This document shows, one piece after another, positions 42,359 to 51,651 of a DNA stretch of 64,000 nucleotides (position 1 is the stretch's first letter; each line of letters begins with the position of its first letter). The notes under the pieces are model-generated. The model did not search any database, was not told the origin of the DNA, and was given only the letters and a program-made list of their open reading frames with translations. The translations under genes and the position numbers were made by a program. Location: contig NZ_CP108538.1 in the NCBI RefSeq assembly GCF_035994185.1, positions 2,232,001 through 2,296,000 on the forward strand, given 5' to 3'. The stretch is from Streptomyces sp. NBC_01217 (GTDB taxonomy: Bacteria; Actinomycetota; Actinomycetes; Streptomycetales; Streptomycetaceae).

Positions 42359-44665
42359 ATGGCCACGAAGCCGCCCACAGGTGACCCGGTCCAGGACGCA
42401 CCGCGGGTCGAGCCTGCGCAGCACGCCGCCGCCGGACTGCCGGCCGTCGCGCACAGCCTGCTCATCGCCCGCCAGCAGATGGGCGTGCGGCGCACCGCGC
42501 AGACTCTGCTCAGGGTCAACCAGAAGGACGGATTCGACTGCCCCGGCTGCGCCTGGCCCGAGGGCGAGGAGCGGCACACGGCGGAGTTCTGCGAGAACGG
42601 CGCCAAGGCCGTCGCCGAGGAGGCGACGCTGCGCCGTGTCACCCCCGATTTCTTCGCCGCGCACCCGGTCGCCGACCTCGCCTCGCGCAGCGGGTACTGG
42701 CTGGGCCAGCAGGGGCGGATCACCCAGCCGATGTACCTCCCCGAGGGCGCCGAGCGGTACGAGGCGGTGACCTGGGAGCGGGCCTTCGGCATCATCGCCG
42801 AGGAGCTCGGCGCGCTCTCCTCCCCCGACGAGGCCCTCTTCTACACCTCGGGGCGCACCAGCAACGAGGCGGCGTTCCTGCTCCAGCTGTTCGCCCGCGA
42901 GTTCGGCACGAACAACCTCCCCGACTGCTCCAACATGTGCCACGAGTCCTCCGGCTCGGCGCTGACGGAGACCATCGGCATCGGCAAGGGCAGCGTCTCG
43001 CTGGAGGACCTCCACCGGGCGGACCTGATCATCGTCGCCGGTCAGAACCCCGGCACGAACCATCCCCGGATGCTCTCCGCCCTGGAGAAGGCCAAGTCCG
43101 CGGGCGCGAAGATCATTTCGGTGAATCCGCTGCCCGAGGCCGGTCTGGAGCGGTTCAAGAACCCGCAGACCCCGCTCGGCATGATCAGGGGCGCCGCGCT
43201 GGGCGACCTCTTCCTGCAGATCCGTATCGGCGGCGACCAGGCCCTCTTCCGGCTGCTCAACAAGATGATCCTTGAGACCGAGGGCGCCGTCGACGAGACC
43301 TTCGTACGGGAGCACACCCATGGTTACGAGGAGTTCGCGGCCGCGGCCCGCGAAGCCGACTGGGAGCAGACCCTCACCGCGACCGGCCTCGACCGCGGCG
43401 CCATCGAAGAGGCCCTCGCGATGGTCCTCGCCTCGAAGCGCACCATCGTGTGCTGGGCGATGGGCCTCACCCAGCACAAGCACTCCGTGCCGACCATCCG
43501 CGAAGTCGTCAACTTCCTTCTGCTGCGCGGCAACATCGGCCGCCCCGGCGCCGGGGTCTGTCCCGTCCGCGGCCACTCCAACGTCCAGGGCGACCGCACC
43601 ATGGGCATCTTCGAGCGGCCCGCGCCCGCGTTCCTCGACGCGCTCGACAAGGAATTCTCGATCACCTCACCGCGCCACCACGGCTACGACGTGGTCCGCT
43701 CCATCCAGGCGCTGCGCGACGGCGACGCCAAGGTCTTCTTCGCCATGGGCGGCAACTTCGTCGCGGCCACCCCCGACACGGAGGTCACCGAGGCCGCGAT
43801 GCGCCGCGCCCGCCTCACCGTCCACGTCTCCACCAAGCTCAACCGCTCGCACGCCGTGACCGGCACCCGCGCGCTGATCCTGCCGACGCTGGGCCGTACC
43901 GACAAGGACGTCCAGGCGGGCGGCAAGCAGTTCGTCACCGTCGAGGACTCCATGAGCATGGTCCACGCCTCGCGCGGCAACCTCACCCCGGCAAGCCCCC
44001 ATCTGCTCTCCGAGCCGGCCATCATCGCCCGCCTCGCCCGCGCCGTCCTCGGCCCCGGATCGGCCACCCCCTGGGAGGATTTCGAGAAGGACTACGCGAC
44101 GATCCGCGACCGGATCTCGCGCGTCGTCCCCGGCTTCGAGGACTTCAACGCCCGCGTCGCACGCCCCGGCGGCTTCACCCTCCCGCACGCCCCGCGCGAC
44201 GAGCGCCGCTTCCCCACCGCGACCGGCCGGGCCAACTTCACCGCCGCGCCCGTCGAGTATCCCGAACTCCCCGAAGGCAGGCTGCTGTTGCAGACCCTGC
44301 GCTCGCACGACCAGTACAACACCACGATCTACGGCCTCGACGACCGCTACCGGGGCATCAAGGGCGGCCGCCGCGTCGTCCTGGTCAACCCCGACGACGC
44401 CCGCACCCTCGGCCTGGCCGACGGCGCGTACACCGACCTCGTCAGCGAATGGAAGGACGGCGTGGAGCGCCGCGCCCCCGGCTTCCGCGTCGTGCACTAT
44501 CCGACGGCCCGGGGCTGCGCCGCCGCCTATTACCCGGAGACCAATGTGCTGGTCCCCCTCGGCTCCACCGCAGACACCAGCAACACCCCCGCCAGCAAGT
44601 CCGTCGTCGTCCGCTTCGAGAACATCCAGGGACGGAACGTCCGGGGACAGAGCATTCAGCGATGA
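42359..44665 (+). CDS. FdhF/YdeP-family molybdopterin oxidoreductase
   Basis: A 768-residue molybdopterin-bis-MGD oxidoreductase. It begins with an iron-sulphur-type region NQKDGFDCPGCAWPEGE, then the cofactor-binding blocks EALFYTSGRTSNEAAFLLQ, DCSNMCHESSGSALTETIG, LIIVAGQNPGTNHPRML and GNIGRPGAGVCPVRGHSNV; the C-terminal dihydropteridine domain includes LQTLRSHDQYNTTIYG. No Sec codon is seen. The family is formate dehydrogenase-like, but the true substrate is unsettled, and there are no neighbouring electron-transfer or maturation genes. ATG 42359 has AAAGGGGAG upstream. It is divergent from polA (158 bp). Confidence 0.92.
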   Translation: MATKPPTGDPVQDAPRVEPAQHAAAGLPAVAHSLLIARQQMGVRRTAQTLLRVNQKDGFDCPGCAWPEGEERHTAEFCENGAKAVAEEATLRRVTPDFFAAHPVADLASRSGYWLGQQGRITQPMYLPEGAERYEAVTWERAFGIIAEELGALSSPDEALFYTSGRTSNEAAFLLQLFAREFGTNNLPDCSNMCHESSGSALTETIGIGKGSVSLEDLHRADLIIVAGQNPGTNHPRMLSALEKAKSAGAKIISVNPLPEAGLERFKNPQTPLGMIRGAALGDLFLQIRIGGDQALFRLLNKMILETEGAVDETFVREHTHGYEEFAAAAREADWEQTLTATGLDRGAIEEALAMVLASKRTIVCWAMGLTQHKHSVPTIREVVNFLLLRGNIGRPGAGVCPVRGHSNVQGDRTMGIFERPAPAFLDALDKEFSITSPRHHGYDVVRSIQALRDGDAKVFFAMGGNFVAATPDTEVTEAAMRRARLTVHVSTKLNRSHAVTGTRALILPTLGRTDKDVQAGGKQFVTVEDSMSMVHASRGNLTPASPHLLSEPAIIARLARAVLGPGSATPWEDFEKDYATIRDRISRVVPGFEDFNARVARPGGFTLPHAPRDERRFPTATGRANFTAAPVEYPELPEGRLLLQTLRSHDQYNTTIYGLDDRYRGIKGGRRVVLVNPDDARTLGLADGAYTDLVSEWKDGVERRAPGFRVVHYPTARGCAAAYYPETNVLVPLGSTADTSNTPASKSVVVRFENIQGRNVRGQSIQR

Positions 44666-44766
44666 TCCTTACCGATACCCACTAAGCGTTCGCTCAGTCG
44701 TCTGATAAGAACGATGCACACAGCAATAAAGCTATGAACCACCGCAGACGATCGGAGCCGGACCCC

Positions 44767-45237
44767 ATGGGCGAGCACACCGCACCCAAGTTCCCCCAGG
44801 AGATCATCGACGAGTACGCCGCACTCGGCGTCGATCTGCCCGCACTCTTCTCCGCCGGCCACCTCGGCGAGCGCATGGGCGTCACGATCGTCGAAGCCTC
44901 CGCGGACCGCGTCGTCGGCACCATGCCCGTCGAGGGCAACACCCAGCCCTACGGACTGCTCCACGGCGGCGCCTCCGCCGTCCTCGCCGAGACCCTCGGC
45001 TCGGTCGGCACCATGCTCCACGGCGGCGCCACCAAGCTCGCCGTCGGTGTCGACCTGAACTGCACCCATCACCGAGGGGTACGTAACGGACTCGTCACGG
45101 GCGTCGCCACCCCCGTACACCGCGGCCGTTCCACCGCCACGTACGAGATCGTCATCACCGACGAACAGGACAAGCGGGTCTGCACCGCCCGCCTCACCTG
45201 CCTGCTCCGCGACGCCCCGCAGACCGGCGCCGCCTGA
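44767..45237 (+). CDS. PaaI-type hotdog-fold thioesterase
   Basis: A 156-residue acyl-CoA thioesterase-like protein. The hotdog core helix and catalytic loop are in GNTQPYGLLHGGASAVLAET, followed by AVGVDLNCTHHRGVRNGLVT and the strand STATYEIVITDEQDKRVCTA. Relatives hydrolyse aryl- or acyl-CoA thioesters. I prefer ATG 44767 (GGAG eight bases upstream) over ATG 44734, which has no site. It lies 101 bp after the molybdopterin oxidoreductase and is followed by a strong terminator. Confidence 0.9.
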   Translation: MGEHTAPKFPQEIIDEYAALGVDLPALFSAGHLGERMGVTIVEASADRVVGTMPVEGNTQPYGLLHGGASAVLAETLGSVGTMLHGGATKLAVGVDLNCTHHRGVRNGLVTGVATPVHRGRSTATYEIVITDEQDKRVCTARLTCLLRDAPQTGAA

Positions 45238-45272
45238 CCCACCGGCACACACCGCACACCCCCTCGACGCCC

Positions 45273-45304
45273 CTGCCCGGCCGGACCGCAATCCGGCCGG
45301 GCAG
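45273..45304. terminator. Terminator after the thioesterase gene
   Basis: CTGCCCGGCCGGA, loop CCGCAA, then the perfect 13-bp complement, 36 bp beyond the stop codon. Confidence 0.9.
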
Positions 45305-45877
45305 TGTCATTACCGCCCACAACCACCCGCATCCAGGGCACTTTTGAACAACCGAACCGGCCAATACCCTTGACCGCGCGGTCCGTTGTGTGGCCCACTC
45401 AGCACTCCGGCCACATCAGGCCCGCATCCGGCGCCCACAACACCGCGTCGCCACATCGACCCCGATGTAACACTGCGTAACAAGCACGCAATATGCGAAC
45501 GCCTTCACGCAGCACTCCGAACCCGGTCCCGCAGACACCGGGCGGTTCGTCGAGCCCTCGCGCCCCTCGTCGCGCGACAGCACCAAGATCGGCTCAAGCC
45601 CCTTAGCAGAGCTGCACGTTCTCAGCATGCGGTCACTTCGCCGACCGGCAAATAGCCGTACATGTCCGCACAGCCACCTCAAACCTTGCTCAAGGGCATA
45701 ACAAGAAAGTCACATCCTGGGGCGGACCCATCCCGGACCCCCATACCTGCGCCTAGAGTCACCGCCAGTCACCGCGCCGCCGGGCGCGTCTGCTGCACGG
45801 CCCTGTACCAACCAGTACGGCCCGGCGAACGACACGGCACCTCAGCAGAGGAGGCCGCGCCAGGGAAAGGACCTTTC
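45305..45877 (+). other. Long leader region upstream of livK
   Basis: A 573-bp region with lower GC than its surroundings and no credible gene: frames crossing it give atypical peptides. It must hold the livK promoter. TTGACC at 45370 has no matching -10, and TAGAGT at 45754-45759 is a possible -10 without a good -35, so I do not assign a promoter. Possible regulation by amino-acid or nitrogen status cannot be read from it. Confidence 0.5.
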
Positions 45878-47101
45878 GTGCGACACCGTTCTTTGCTCAT
45901 CCTCACCACAGTGCTCACAACAGGAGCGCTGACTCTCACCGCCTGCGGGTCGCGCGACGACAGCAAAAACAGCAGCAGCGGCGACACCCAGACCGTCGTG
46001 ATCGGTCTCGACGCACCCCTGACGGGCGACCTCTCCGCCCTTGGTCTCGGCATCAAGAACTCCGCCGACCTCGCCATCAAGACGGCGAACAAGAACAAGA
46101 CCGTCCCCGGGGTCACGTTCGAGCTCCAGCCCCTCGACGACCAGGCCCAGCCCTCCGTCGGCCAGCAGAACGCCACCAAGTTCATCGACAACAAGGGCGT
46201 CCTCGGCGTTGTCGGCCCCCTGAACTCCGGCGTCGCCCAGTCGATGCAGAAGCCGCTCGACGACGCCAGCCTCACCCAGGTCTCCCCCGCCAACACCGGC
46301 ACGGAGCTGACCCAGGGCAACAACTGGAAGACCGGCGACAAGCAGCGCCCGTACAAGACGTACTTCCGCACCGCCACCACGGACCAGATCCAGGGTGCCT
46401 TCGCGGCGAAGTACCTCTTCAACGACGCCAAGGTCAAGAACGTCTACCTGATCGACGACCAGAAGCCCTACGGAGCCGGCCTCGCCGCCTCCTTCAAGGC
46501 GACGTTCACCCAGCTCGGCGGCAAGATCGTCGGCGCCGACCACGTCAACCCCGACGACCGTGACTTCAACGCCGTCGTCACCAAGGTCAAGAAGTCCGGC
46601 GCCAAGGCCGTCTACTACGGCGGTGAGTACCCCGCCGGCGCGCCCCTGAGCCAGCAGCTCAAGGACAGCGTCCAGATCCCGCTCATGGGCGGCGACGGCA
46701 TGTACAGCGCCGACTTCATCAAGCTCAACAAGAAGGCCCAGGGCGACATCGCCACCTCCGTCGGCAAGCCCGTCGAGGAGCTGGACTCGGCCAAGAAGTT
46801 CATCGCGGACTACAAGACGGCCGGATACAAGGACGCCTACGAGGCCTACGGCGGCGGCACCTACGACGCCACCTGGGCGATCATCGAGGCCGTCAAGGCC
46901 GTCGTCGCCGCCAATGACGGCAAGGTCCCCGACGACGCCCGCGCCAAGGTCCTCGAGGCCATGAGCAAGGTCAGCTTCGACGGCGTCACCGGCCCCGTCT
47001 CCTTCGACGCGTACGGCGACACCACCAACACCATGATGACCGCCTACCAGGTCGACGGTGGCAAGTGGACGTCCAAGCTCAGCGAGGCGTACAAGCCCTG
47101 A
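45878..47101 (+). CDS. livK: Branched-chain amino-acid ABC transporter, substrate-binding lipoprotein
   Basis: A 407-residue periplasmic-binding-type lipoprotein. The signal VRHRSLLILTTVLTTGALTL ends in the lipobox LTAC (C23), followed by a Ser/Asp/Lys linker. The mature protein is a type I binding protein of the Leu/Ile/Val class: VVIGLDAPLTGDLSALGLGI, VLGVVGPLNSGVAQSMQKPL (ligand loop), KNVYLIDDQKPYGAGLA and AVYYGGEYPAGAPLSQQL. GTG 45878 is preceded by GGAAAGGA at seven to eight bases. It is the first gene of the livKHMGF operon and is separated from livH by a strong hairpin, so it is probably made in excess. Confidence 0.96.
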   Translation: MRHRSLLILTTVLTTGALTLTACGSRDDSKNSSSGDTQTVVIGLDAPLTGDLSALGLGIKNSADLAIKTANKNKTVPGVTFELQPLDDQAQPSVGQQNATKFIDNKGVLGVVGPLNSGVAQSMQKPLDDASLTQVSPANTGTELTQGNNWKTGDKQRPYKTYFRTATTDQIQGAFAAKYLFNDAKVKNVYLIDDQKPYGAGLAASFKATFTQLGGKIVGADHVNPDDRDFNAVVTKVKKSGAKAVYYGGEYPAGAPLSQQLKDSVQIPLMGGDGMYSADFIKLNKKAQGDIATSVGKPVEELDSAKKFIADYKTAGYKDAYEAYGGGTYDATWAIIEAVKAVVAANDGKVPDDARAKVLEAMSKVSFDGVTGPVSFDAYGDTTNTMMTAYQVDGGKWTSKLSEAYKP

Positions 47102-47138
47102 CCCGTGCCCTCCCGGACGCACACTGACTGACACCAGG

Positions 47139-47171
47139 CCGCGCGGGAGCGCTACCAGCGCTCCCGCGCGG
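47139..47171. terminator. Intra-operon hairpin between livK and livH
   Basis: A perfect 15-bp GC stem (CCGCGCGGGAGCGCT and its complement) with the loop ACC, 37 bp after livK and 34 bp before livH. It probably acts as a partial terminator or 3' mRNA stabiliser that raises livK over the permease genes. Confidence 0.85.
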
Positions 47172-47205
47172 TGCCATATCCGAACCACTCCACGGAGGCC
47201 CTGCG

Positions 47206-48135
47206 GTGAACGAACTGCCGCAACAGCTGGCCAATGGACTCATCCTCGGCGCGATGTACGGTCTCATCGCGATCGGTTACACGATGGTCTACGGAATCAT
47301 CCAGCTCATCAACTTCGCCCACGGCGAGATCTTCATGATCGGAGGCTTCGGAGCTCTCACCGTGTACCTCTGGATGCCGGCCGGCTCCAACCTCCTCGCA
47401 ATCGTCCCCCTCATGATCATCGGCGGCGTCATATGTTCCGTCGCCGTCAGCGTCGCGGCCGAACGCTTCGCCTACCGGCCCCTGCGCACCGCCCCCAGAC
47501 TCGCCCCGCTGATCACCGCGATCGGACTCTCCCTCGCACTTCAGCAGGCCATCTGGAAGTGGTACCCCAACGCCACGAAGGACCGGCCCTTCCCCCAGTT
47601 CAAGGGCGAATCGTTCGACATCTTCGGCGCCAGCATCCAACGCGGTGACCTCTTCGTCCTCATCGCCGCACCCGTCTGCATGCTCGCCCTCGGGCTCTTC
47701 GTCTCCAAGACCCGCTCCGGCCGCGGCATGCAGGCGACCTCGCAGGACCCCGACACCGCCAAGCTCATGGGCATCAACACCGACCGCATCATCGTGATGG
47801 CCTTCGCCATCGGTGCCGCGTTCGCAGCCGTCGCCGCCGTCGCCTACGGGCTCAAGAACGGCCAGATCGGCTTCAAAATGGGCTTCATCATGGGCCTCAA
47901 GGCCTTCACCGCAGCCGTACTCGGCGGCATCGGCAACATCTACGGCGCCATGCTCGGCGGAGTCGTGCTCGGTGTCGCCGAATCGCTCGCCACCGGCTAC
48001 ATGAGCGACGTCCCCGGCATGGACCTCTTCGGCGGCGGTGCCTGGAAGGACGTATGGGCCTTCGTCCTCCTCATCGTCGTCCTGCTGCTGCGGCCCCAGG
48101 GCCTGCTCGGCGAACGCGTCGCGGATCGGGCGTGA
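47206..48135 (+). CDS. livH: Branched-chain amino-acid ABC transporter permease LivH
   Basis: A 309-residue permease with about eight helices. It begins NELPQQLANGLILGAMYGLI, then AIGYTMVYGIIQLINFAHGE, the signature start of LivH, and has the cytoplasmic coupling loop ATSQDPDTAKLMGINTDRII contacting the ATPases. It ends with LLRPQGLLGERVADRA. GTG 47206 has GGAGG nine bases upstream. The stop overlaps the livM start (GTGA). Confidence 0.96.
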   Translation: MNELPQQLANGLILGAMYGLIAIGYTMVYGIIQLINFAHGEIFMIGGFGALTVYLWMPAGSNLLAIVPLMIIGGVICSVAVSVAAERFAYRPLRTAPRLAPLITAIGLSLALQQAIWKWYPNATKDRPFPQFKGESFDIFGASIQRGDLFVLIAAPVCMLALGLFVSKTRSGRGMQATSQDPDTAKLMGINTDRIIVMAFAIGAAFAAVAAVAYGLKNGQIGFKMGFIMGLKAFTAAVLGGIGNIYGAMLGGVVLGVAESLATGYMSDVPGMDLFGGGAWKDVWAFVLLIVVLLLRPQGLLGERVADRA

Positions 48136-49925
48136 TACGGATGACCACCCAGAACACCCTCATCCCGCTGCCCGCACCGGTCGCCCGCCTCGCCACCGCC
48201 GCAGGCGCCGCCATCGCGCTCGCCGGTACCTTCCTCCCCTGGACCTGGACCACCGACTTCCCCGGCGACCTCACCGTCACCGGCTACCCCGGTGGCCTCC
48301 AGATCCTCACCCTCACCGGCGCCGTCCTCACCCTCGTCTTCGCACTCTGCGGATACGGCATCCGAGGACTGCGCTGGCTCACCCCCGGCGGCACCAACAG
48401 CCCCGTCCGGCTCCTCGCCCTCGGCACCCTCGGCACCACGGGCTACGCCATGGGCGCGATCTCCTACGAGCTCGGCGGCGCGGTCAACCTCGAACCCGGA
48501 GCCTGGGTCAGCGGCATCGGCGCACTCGTCGCCACCCTCGCCGCCCTCGGACTCCCCAGCGACGAACCGCTCCCCCACGGCGAAGCCGGGGCCAGCGCCT
48601 GGCAGCGCTTCCGCAACAGCCTCGCCGCACCCTCGGCCACCCGGGCCAAAACCCTCCCGGCCTGGGGCGAGATCCTCATCATCGCCGCGTCCTTCGGCGC
48701 CGCGCTGTACGTCTTCACCTACGGGATCGACATCCCCACCGAGGACTCCGAGCAGTTCATCGGCTTCCTCATCACCGCGGCCTTCGCCTTCACCGCACTC
48801 ACCCGTGCGGGACTCATCTCCCGCATCACCGCGCTGACCACGAAGCACCGCAACGTCACCCTCGCCGCAGCCCTGGTCGCTGCCTTCTGTTTCCCCTTCA
48901 CCCAGGACACCGCGGAATACGCCCTCATCGGCGCGAACATCCTCATCTTCGCCACGGTGGCACTCGGCCTGAACGTCGTCGTCGGCCTCGCCGGCCTCCT
49001 CGACCTCGGGTACGTCGCATTCCTCGGCGTGGGCGCCTACACCGCGGCCCTCGTCTCCGGCGCACCACTCTCCGCGATCGGCGTCCACTTCCCCTTCTGG
49101 GCCGCCGTCCTCACCGGAGCCGCGGTCTCACTGATCTTCGGCGTCCTCATCGGCGCCCCGACCCTGCGACTGCGCGGCGACTACCTCGCCATCGTCACCC
49201 TCGGCTTCGGTGAGATCTTCCGCGTCACCGTCAACAACCTCAACGGCAACAGCGGACCCGACCTCACCAACGGCTCCCAGGGCATCCCCAGCATCCCGGA
49301 CCTCAACCTCTTCGGGATCGACTTCGGACTCAGCCACGACATCGGCCCCTTCACCCTCAGCAGGCCGGCCAACTACTACCTGCTGATGCTGGTCGTCACC
49401 GCCGTCGTCGTCCTGGTCTTCCGCCGCTCCGGGGACTCCCGCATCGGCCGCGCCTGGGTCGCCATCCGCGAGGACGAGACCGCAGCCACCGCCATGGGCA
49501 TCAACGCCTTCCGGCTCAAGCTGCTGGCCTTCGCCCTCGGCGCCACCCTCGCCGGTCTCGCCGGTACCGTCCAGGCGCACGTCAACTACACCGTGACGCC
49601 CGAGCAGTACCAGTTCGCCGGCTCCGTGCCCCCGAACTCCGCGTTCCTCCTCGCCGCCGTGATCCTCGGCGGCATGGGAACCCTCAGCGGACCCTTCGTC
49701 GGCGCCGCGCTGCTCTACCTCATCCCGGCCAAGCTGCAGTTCATGCAGGACTACCAGCTCTTCCTCTTCGGCATCGCGCTCATCCTCCTGATGCGCTTCC
49801 GCCCCGAAGGCCTGGTCGCCGACCGCAGGAAGCAGCTCGAATTCCACGAGAACGACCCCATCGACGTACCGGAACCACGGCAGTCCGAAGACACCGGCGC
49901 CGGCATCGCCAAGGCGGGGGCGTGA
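48132..49925 (+). CDS. livM: Branched-chain amino-acid ABC transporter permease LivM (long form)
   Basis: A 597-residue permease. The conserved LivM core starts near residue 280 (GLNVVVGLAGLLDLGYVAFL), continues with TLRLRGDYLAIVTLGFGEIF and the coupling loop VAIREDETAATAMGINAFRL, and ends with LFGIALILLMRFRPEGLVAD. The first 270 residues are an actinobacterial extension with about six further helices (e.g. WGEILIIAASFGAALYVFTY) and no homology I can name. The GTG at 48132 overlaps the livH stop; ATG 48141 is an alternative. Its stop overlaps the livG start. Confidence 0.94.
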   Translation: MIRMTTQNTLIPLPAPVARLATAAGAAIALAGTFLPWTWTTDFPGDLTVTGYPGGLQILTLTGAVLTLVFALCGYGIRGLRWLTPGGTNSPVRLLALGTLGTTGYAMGAISYELGGAVNLEPGAWVSGIGALVATLAALGLPSDEPLPHGEAGASAWQRFRNSLAAPSATRAKTLPAWGEILIIAASFGAALYVFTYGIDIPTEDSEQFIGFLITAAFAFTALTRAGLISRITALTTKHRNVTLAAALVAAFCFPFTQDTAEYALIGANILIFATVALGLNVVVGLAGLLDLGYVAFLGVGAYTAALVSGAPLSAIGVHFPFWAAVLTGAAVSLIFGVLIGAPTLRLRGDYLAIVTLGFGEIFRVTVNNLNGNSGPDLTNGSQGIPSIPDLNLFGIDFGLSHDIGPFTLSRPANYYLLMLVVTAVVVLVFRRSGDSRIGRAWVAIREDETAATAMGINAFRLKLLAFALGATLAGLAGTVQAHVNYTVTPEQYQFAGSVPPNSAFLLAAVILGGMGTLSGPFVGAALLYLIPAKLQFMQDYQLFLFGIALILLMRFRPEGLVADRRKQLEFHENDPIDVPEPRQSEDTGAGIAKAGA

Positions 49926-50851
49926 GCACCATGACCACCACCACGAAGACCGCCACCACCGTCCTGGACGCGAGCGGCGTGACCATGCGCTTCGGCGGCC
50001 TCACCGCCGTACGCAACGTCGACCTCACCGTCAACGCGGGCGAGATCGTCGGTCTCATCGGCCCCAACGGCGCCGGAAAGACCACCTTCTTCAACTGCCT
50101 CACCGGCCTGTACGTCCCCACCGAGGGCAAGGTCAGCTACAAGGGCACCGTCCTGCCGCCCAAGCCCCACCTCGTCACCCAGGCAGGCATCGCCCGCACC
50201 TTCCAGAACATCCGGCTCTTCGCCAACATGTCCGTCCTGGAGAACGTCCTCGTCGGACGCCACACCAGGACCAAGGAAGGCCTCTGGTCCGCCCTCCTGC
50301 GGCTCCCCGGCTTCACCAAGGCCGAGAACGCCAGCCGCGAACGAGCAATGGAACTCCTGGAGTTCATCGGCCTCCAGGACAAGGCCGAACACCTCGCGCG
50401 CAACCTCCCCTACGGAGACCAGCGCAAGCTGGAAATCGCCCGCGCCCTCGCCAGCGACCCCGGACTCCTGCTCCTCGACGAGCCCACCGCCGGCATGAAC
50501 CCGCAGGAAACCCGCGTCACCGAAGAACTCATCTTCGCCATCCGGGACCAGGGCATCGCCGTCCTCGTCATCGAGCACGACATGCGGTTCATCTTCAACC
50601 TCTGCGACCGCGTCTCCGTACTCGTCCAGGGCGAGAAGCTCGTCGAAGGCACCTCGGACGTCGTCCAGAGCGACGAACGCGTCGTCGCCGCCTACCTCGG
50701 CACCCCCTTCGAAGGCGCCCCCGGCGCCGAAGAAGTCGCCGAGGTCGAAGCAGCGGAGGCCGAAGCACACGCCGAAGCCGCAGAGGCAGAAGCCGTGGCC
50801 GACGACACCGACGCCGGCACCACCCGCACCGAAGAGGAGGGCACCCGATGA
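49922..50851 (+). CDS. livG: Branched-chain amino-acid ABC transporter ATPase LivG
   Basis: A 309-residue ABC ATPase: Walker A GLIGPNGAGKTTFFNCLTGL, Q-loop region ARTFQNIRLFANM, signature LPYGDQRKLEIARALASDP (LivG-type YGxQR instead of LSGGQ) and Walker B LLLLDEPTAGMNPQET, then the switch His in VIEHDMRFIFNLCDRV. The last 45 residues are an acidic Glu/Ala-rich tail (EEVAEVEAAEAEAHAEAAEA) not part of the ATPase core. GTG 49922 overlaps the livM stop and its own stop overlaps livF. Confidence 0.96.
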   Translation: MSTMTTTTKTATTVLDASGVTMRFGGLTAVRNVDLTVNAGEIVGLIGPNGAGKTTFFNCLTGLYVPTEGKVSYKGTVLPPKPHLVTQAGIARTFQNIRLFANMSVLENVLVGRHTRTKEGLWSALLRLPGFTKAENASRERAMELLEFIGLQDKAEHLARNLPYGDQRKLEIARALASDPGLLLLDEPTAGMNPQETRVTEELIFAIRDQGIAVLVIEHDMRFIFNLCDRVSVLVQGEKLVEGTSDVVQSDERVVAAYLGTPFEGAPGAEEVAEVEAAEAEAHAEAAEAEAVADDTDAGTTRTEEEGTR

Positions 50852-51564
50852 CCGCACTGCTCCAGGTCGAAGACCTCCGCGTCGCCTACGGCAAGATCGA
50901 AGCCGTCAAGGGCATCTCCTTCACCGTCGAAGCCGGTCAGGTCGTCACCCTGATCGGCACCAACGGCGCGGGCAAGACCACCACCCTGCGCACCCTCTCC
51001 GGCCTCCTCAAGCCCATCGGCGGCCAGATCCTCTTCGAGGGCAAACCACTCACCAACATCCCCGCCCACAAGATCGTCTCCCTGGGCCTGGCCCACTCCC
51101 CCGAGGGACGCCACATCTTCCCCCGGCTGACGATCACCGAGAACCTCCTCCTCGGCGCCTACCTCCGCAACGACAAGGCGGGCATCGAGAAGGACATCCA
51201 GCGCGCCTACGACCTCTTCCCCATCCTCGGGGAACGCCGCAAGCAGGCCGCGGGAACCCTCTCGGGCGGCGAGCAGCAGATGCTCGCCATGGGCAGGGCC
51301 CTCATGTCCCAGCCCAAGCTCCTGATGCTCGACGAGCCCTCCATGGGCCTCTCTCCGATCATGATGCAGAAGATCATGGAGACCATCGTCGAACTCAAGG
51401 CCCAGGGCACCACCATCCTGCTCGTCGAGCAGAACGCCCAGGCCGCGCTCTCCCTCGCGGACCACGGCCACGTCATGGAGGTCGGCAAGATCGTCCTCTC
51501 CGGCACCGGCGCGGACCTCCTGCACGACGAGTCCGTCCGCAAGGCCTACCTCGGCGAGGACTGA
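50848..51564 (+). CDS. livF: Branched-chain amino-acid ABC transporter ATPase LivF
   Basis: A 238-residue ABC ATPase, the second nucleotide-binding subunit of the Liv transporter. Walker A VTLIGTNGAGKTTTLRTLSG, signature QAAGTLSGGEQQMLAMGRAL, Walker B LLMLDEPSMGLSPIMMQKIM and the switch region LLVEQNAQAALSLADHGHVM are intact. The ATG overlaps livG by four bases. It is the last gene of the operon and is followed by a 25-bp-stem hairpin. Confidence 0.97.
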   Translation: MTALLQVEDLRVAYGKIEAVKGISFTVEAGQVVTLIGTNGAGKTTTLRTLSGLLKPIGGQILFEGKPLTNIPAHKIVSLGLAHSPEGRHIFPRLTITENLLLGAYLRNDKAGIEKDIQRAYDLFPILGERRKQAAGTLSGGEQQMLAMGRALMSQPKLLMLDEPSMGLSPIMMQKIMETIVELKAQGTTILLVEQNAQAALSLADHGHVMEVGKIVLSGTGADLLHDESVRKAYLGED

Positions 51565-51575
51565 ACCCCTCCCGT

Positions 51576-51632
51576 ACGTACGCGAGAGGCCCGCACCCCG
51601 GATCGATCGGGGTGCGGGCCTCTCGCGTACGT
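51576..51632. terminator. Very long terminator hairpin, 25-bp perfect stem
   Basis: Twenty-five bases (51576-51600, beginning ACGTACGCGAGAGG) are followed by the loop GATCGAT and the exact complement (51608-51632). It lies 12 bp after livF and 20 bp before the end of the convergent response-regulator gene, so it can terminate both. Confidence 0.93.
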
Positions 51633-51651
51633 CCCGCAAGTACCTACGCGG

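Noticed and set aside
45386..45682. Small frames upstream of livK on both strands
   Set aside because: No ribosome binding site, odd composition (many Cys or Thr/His), and location in a lower-GC regulatory region.
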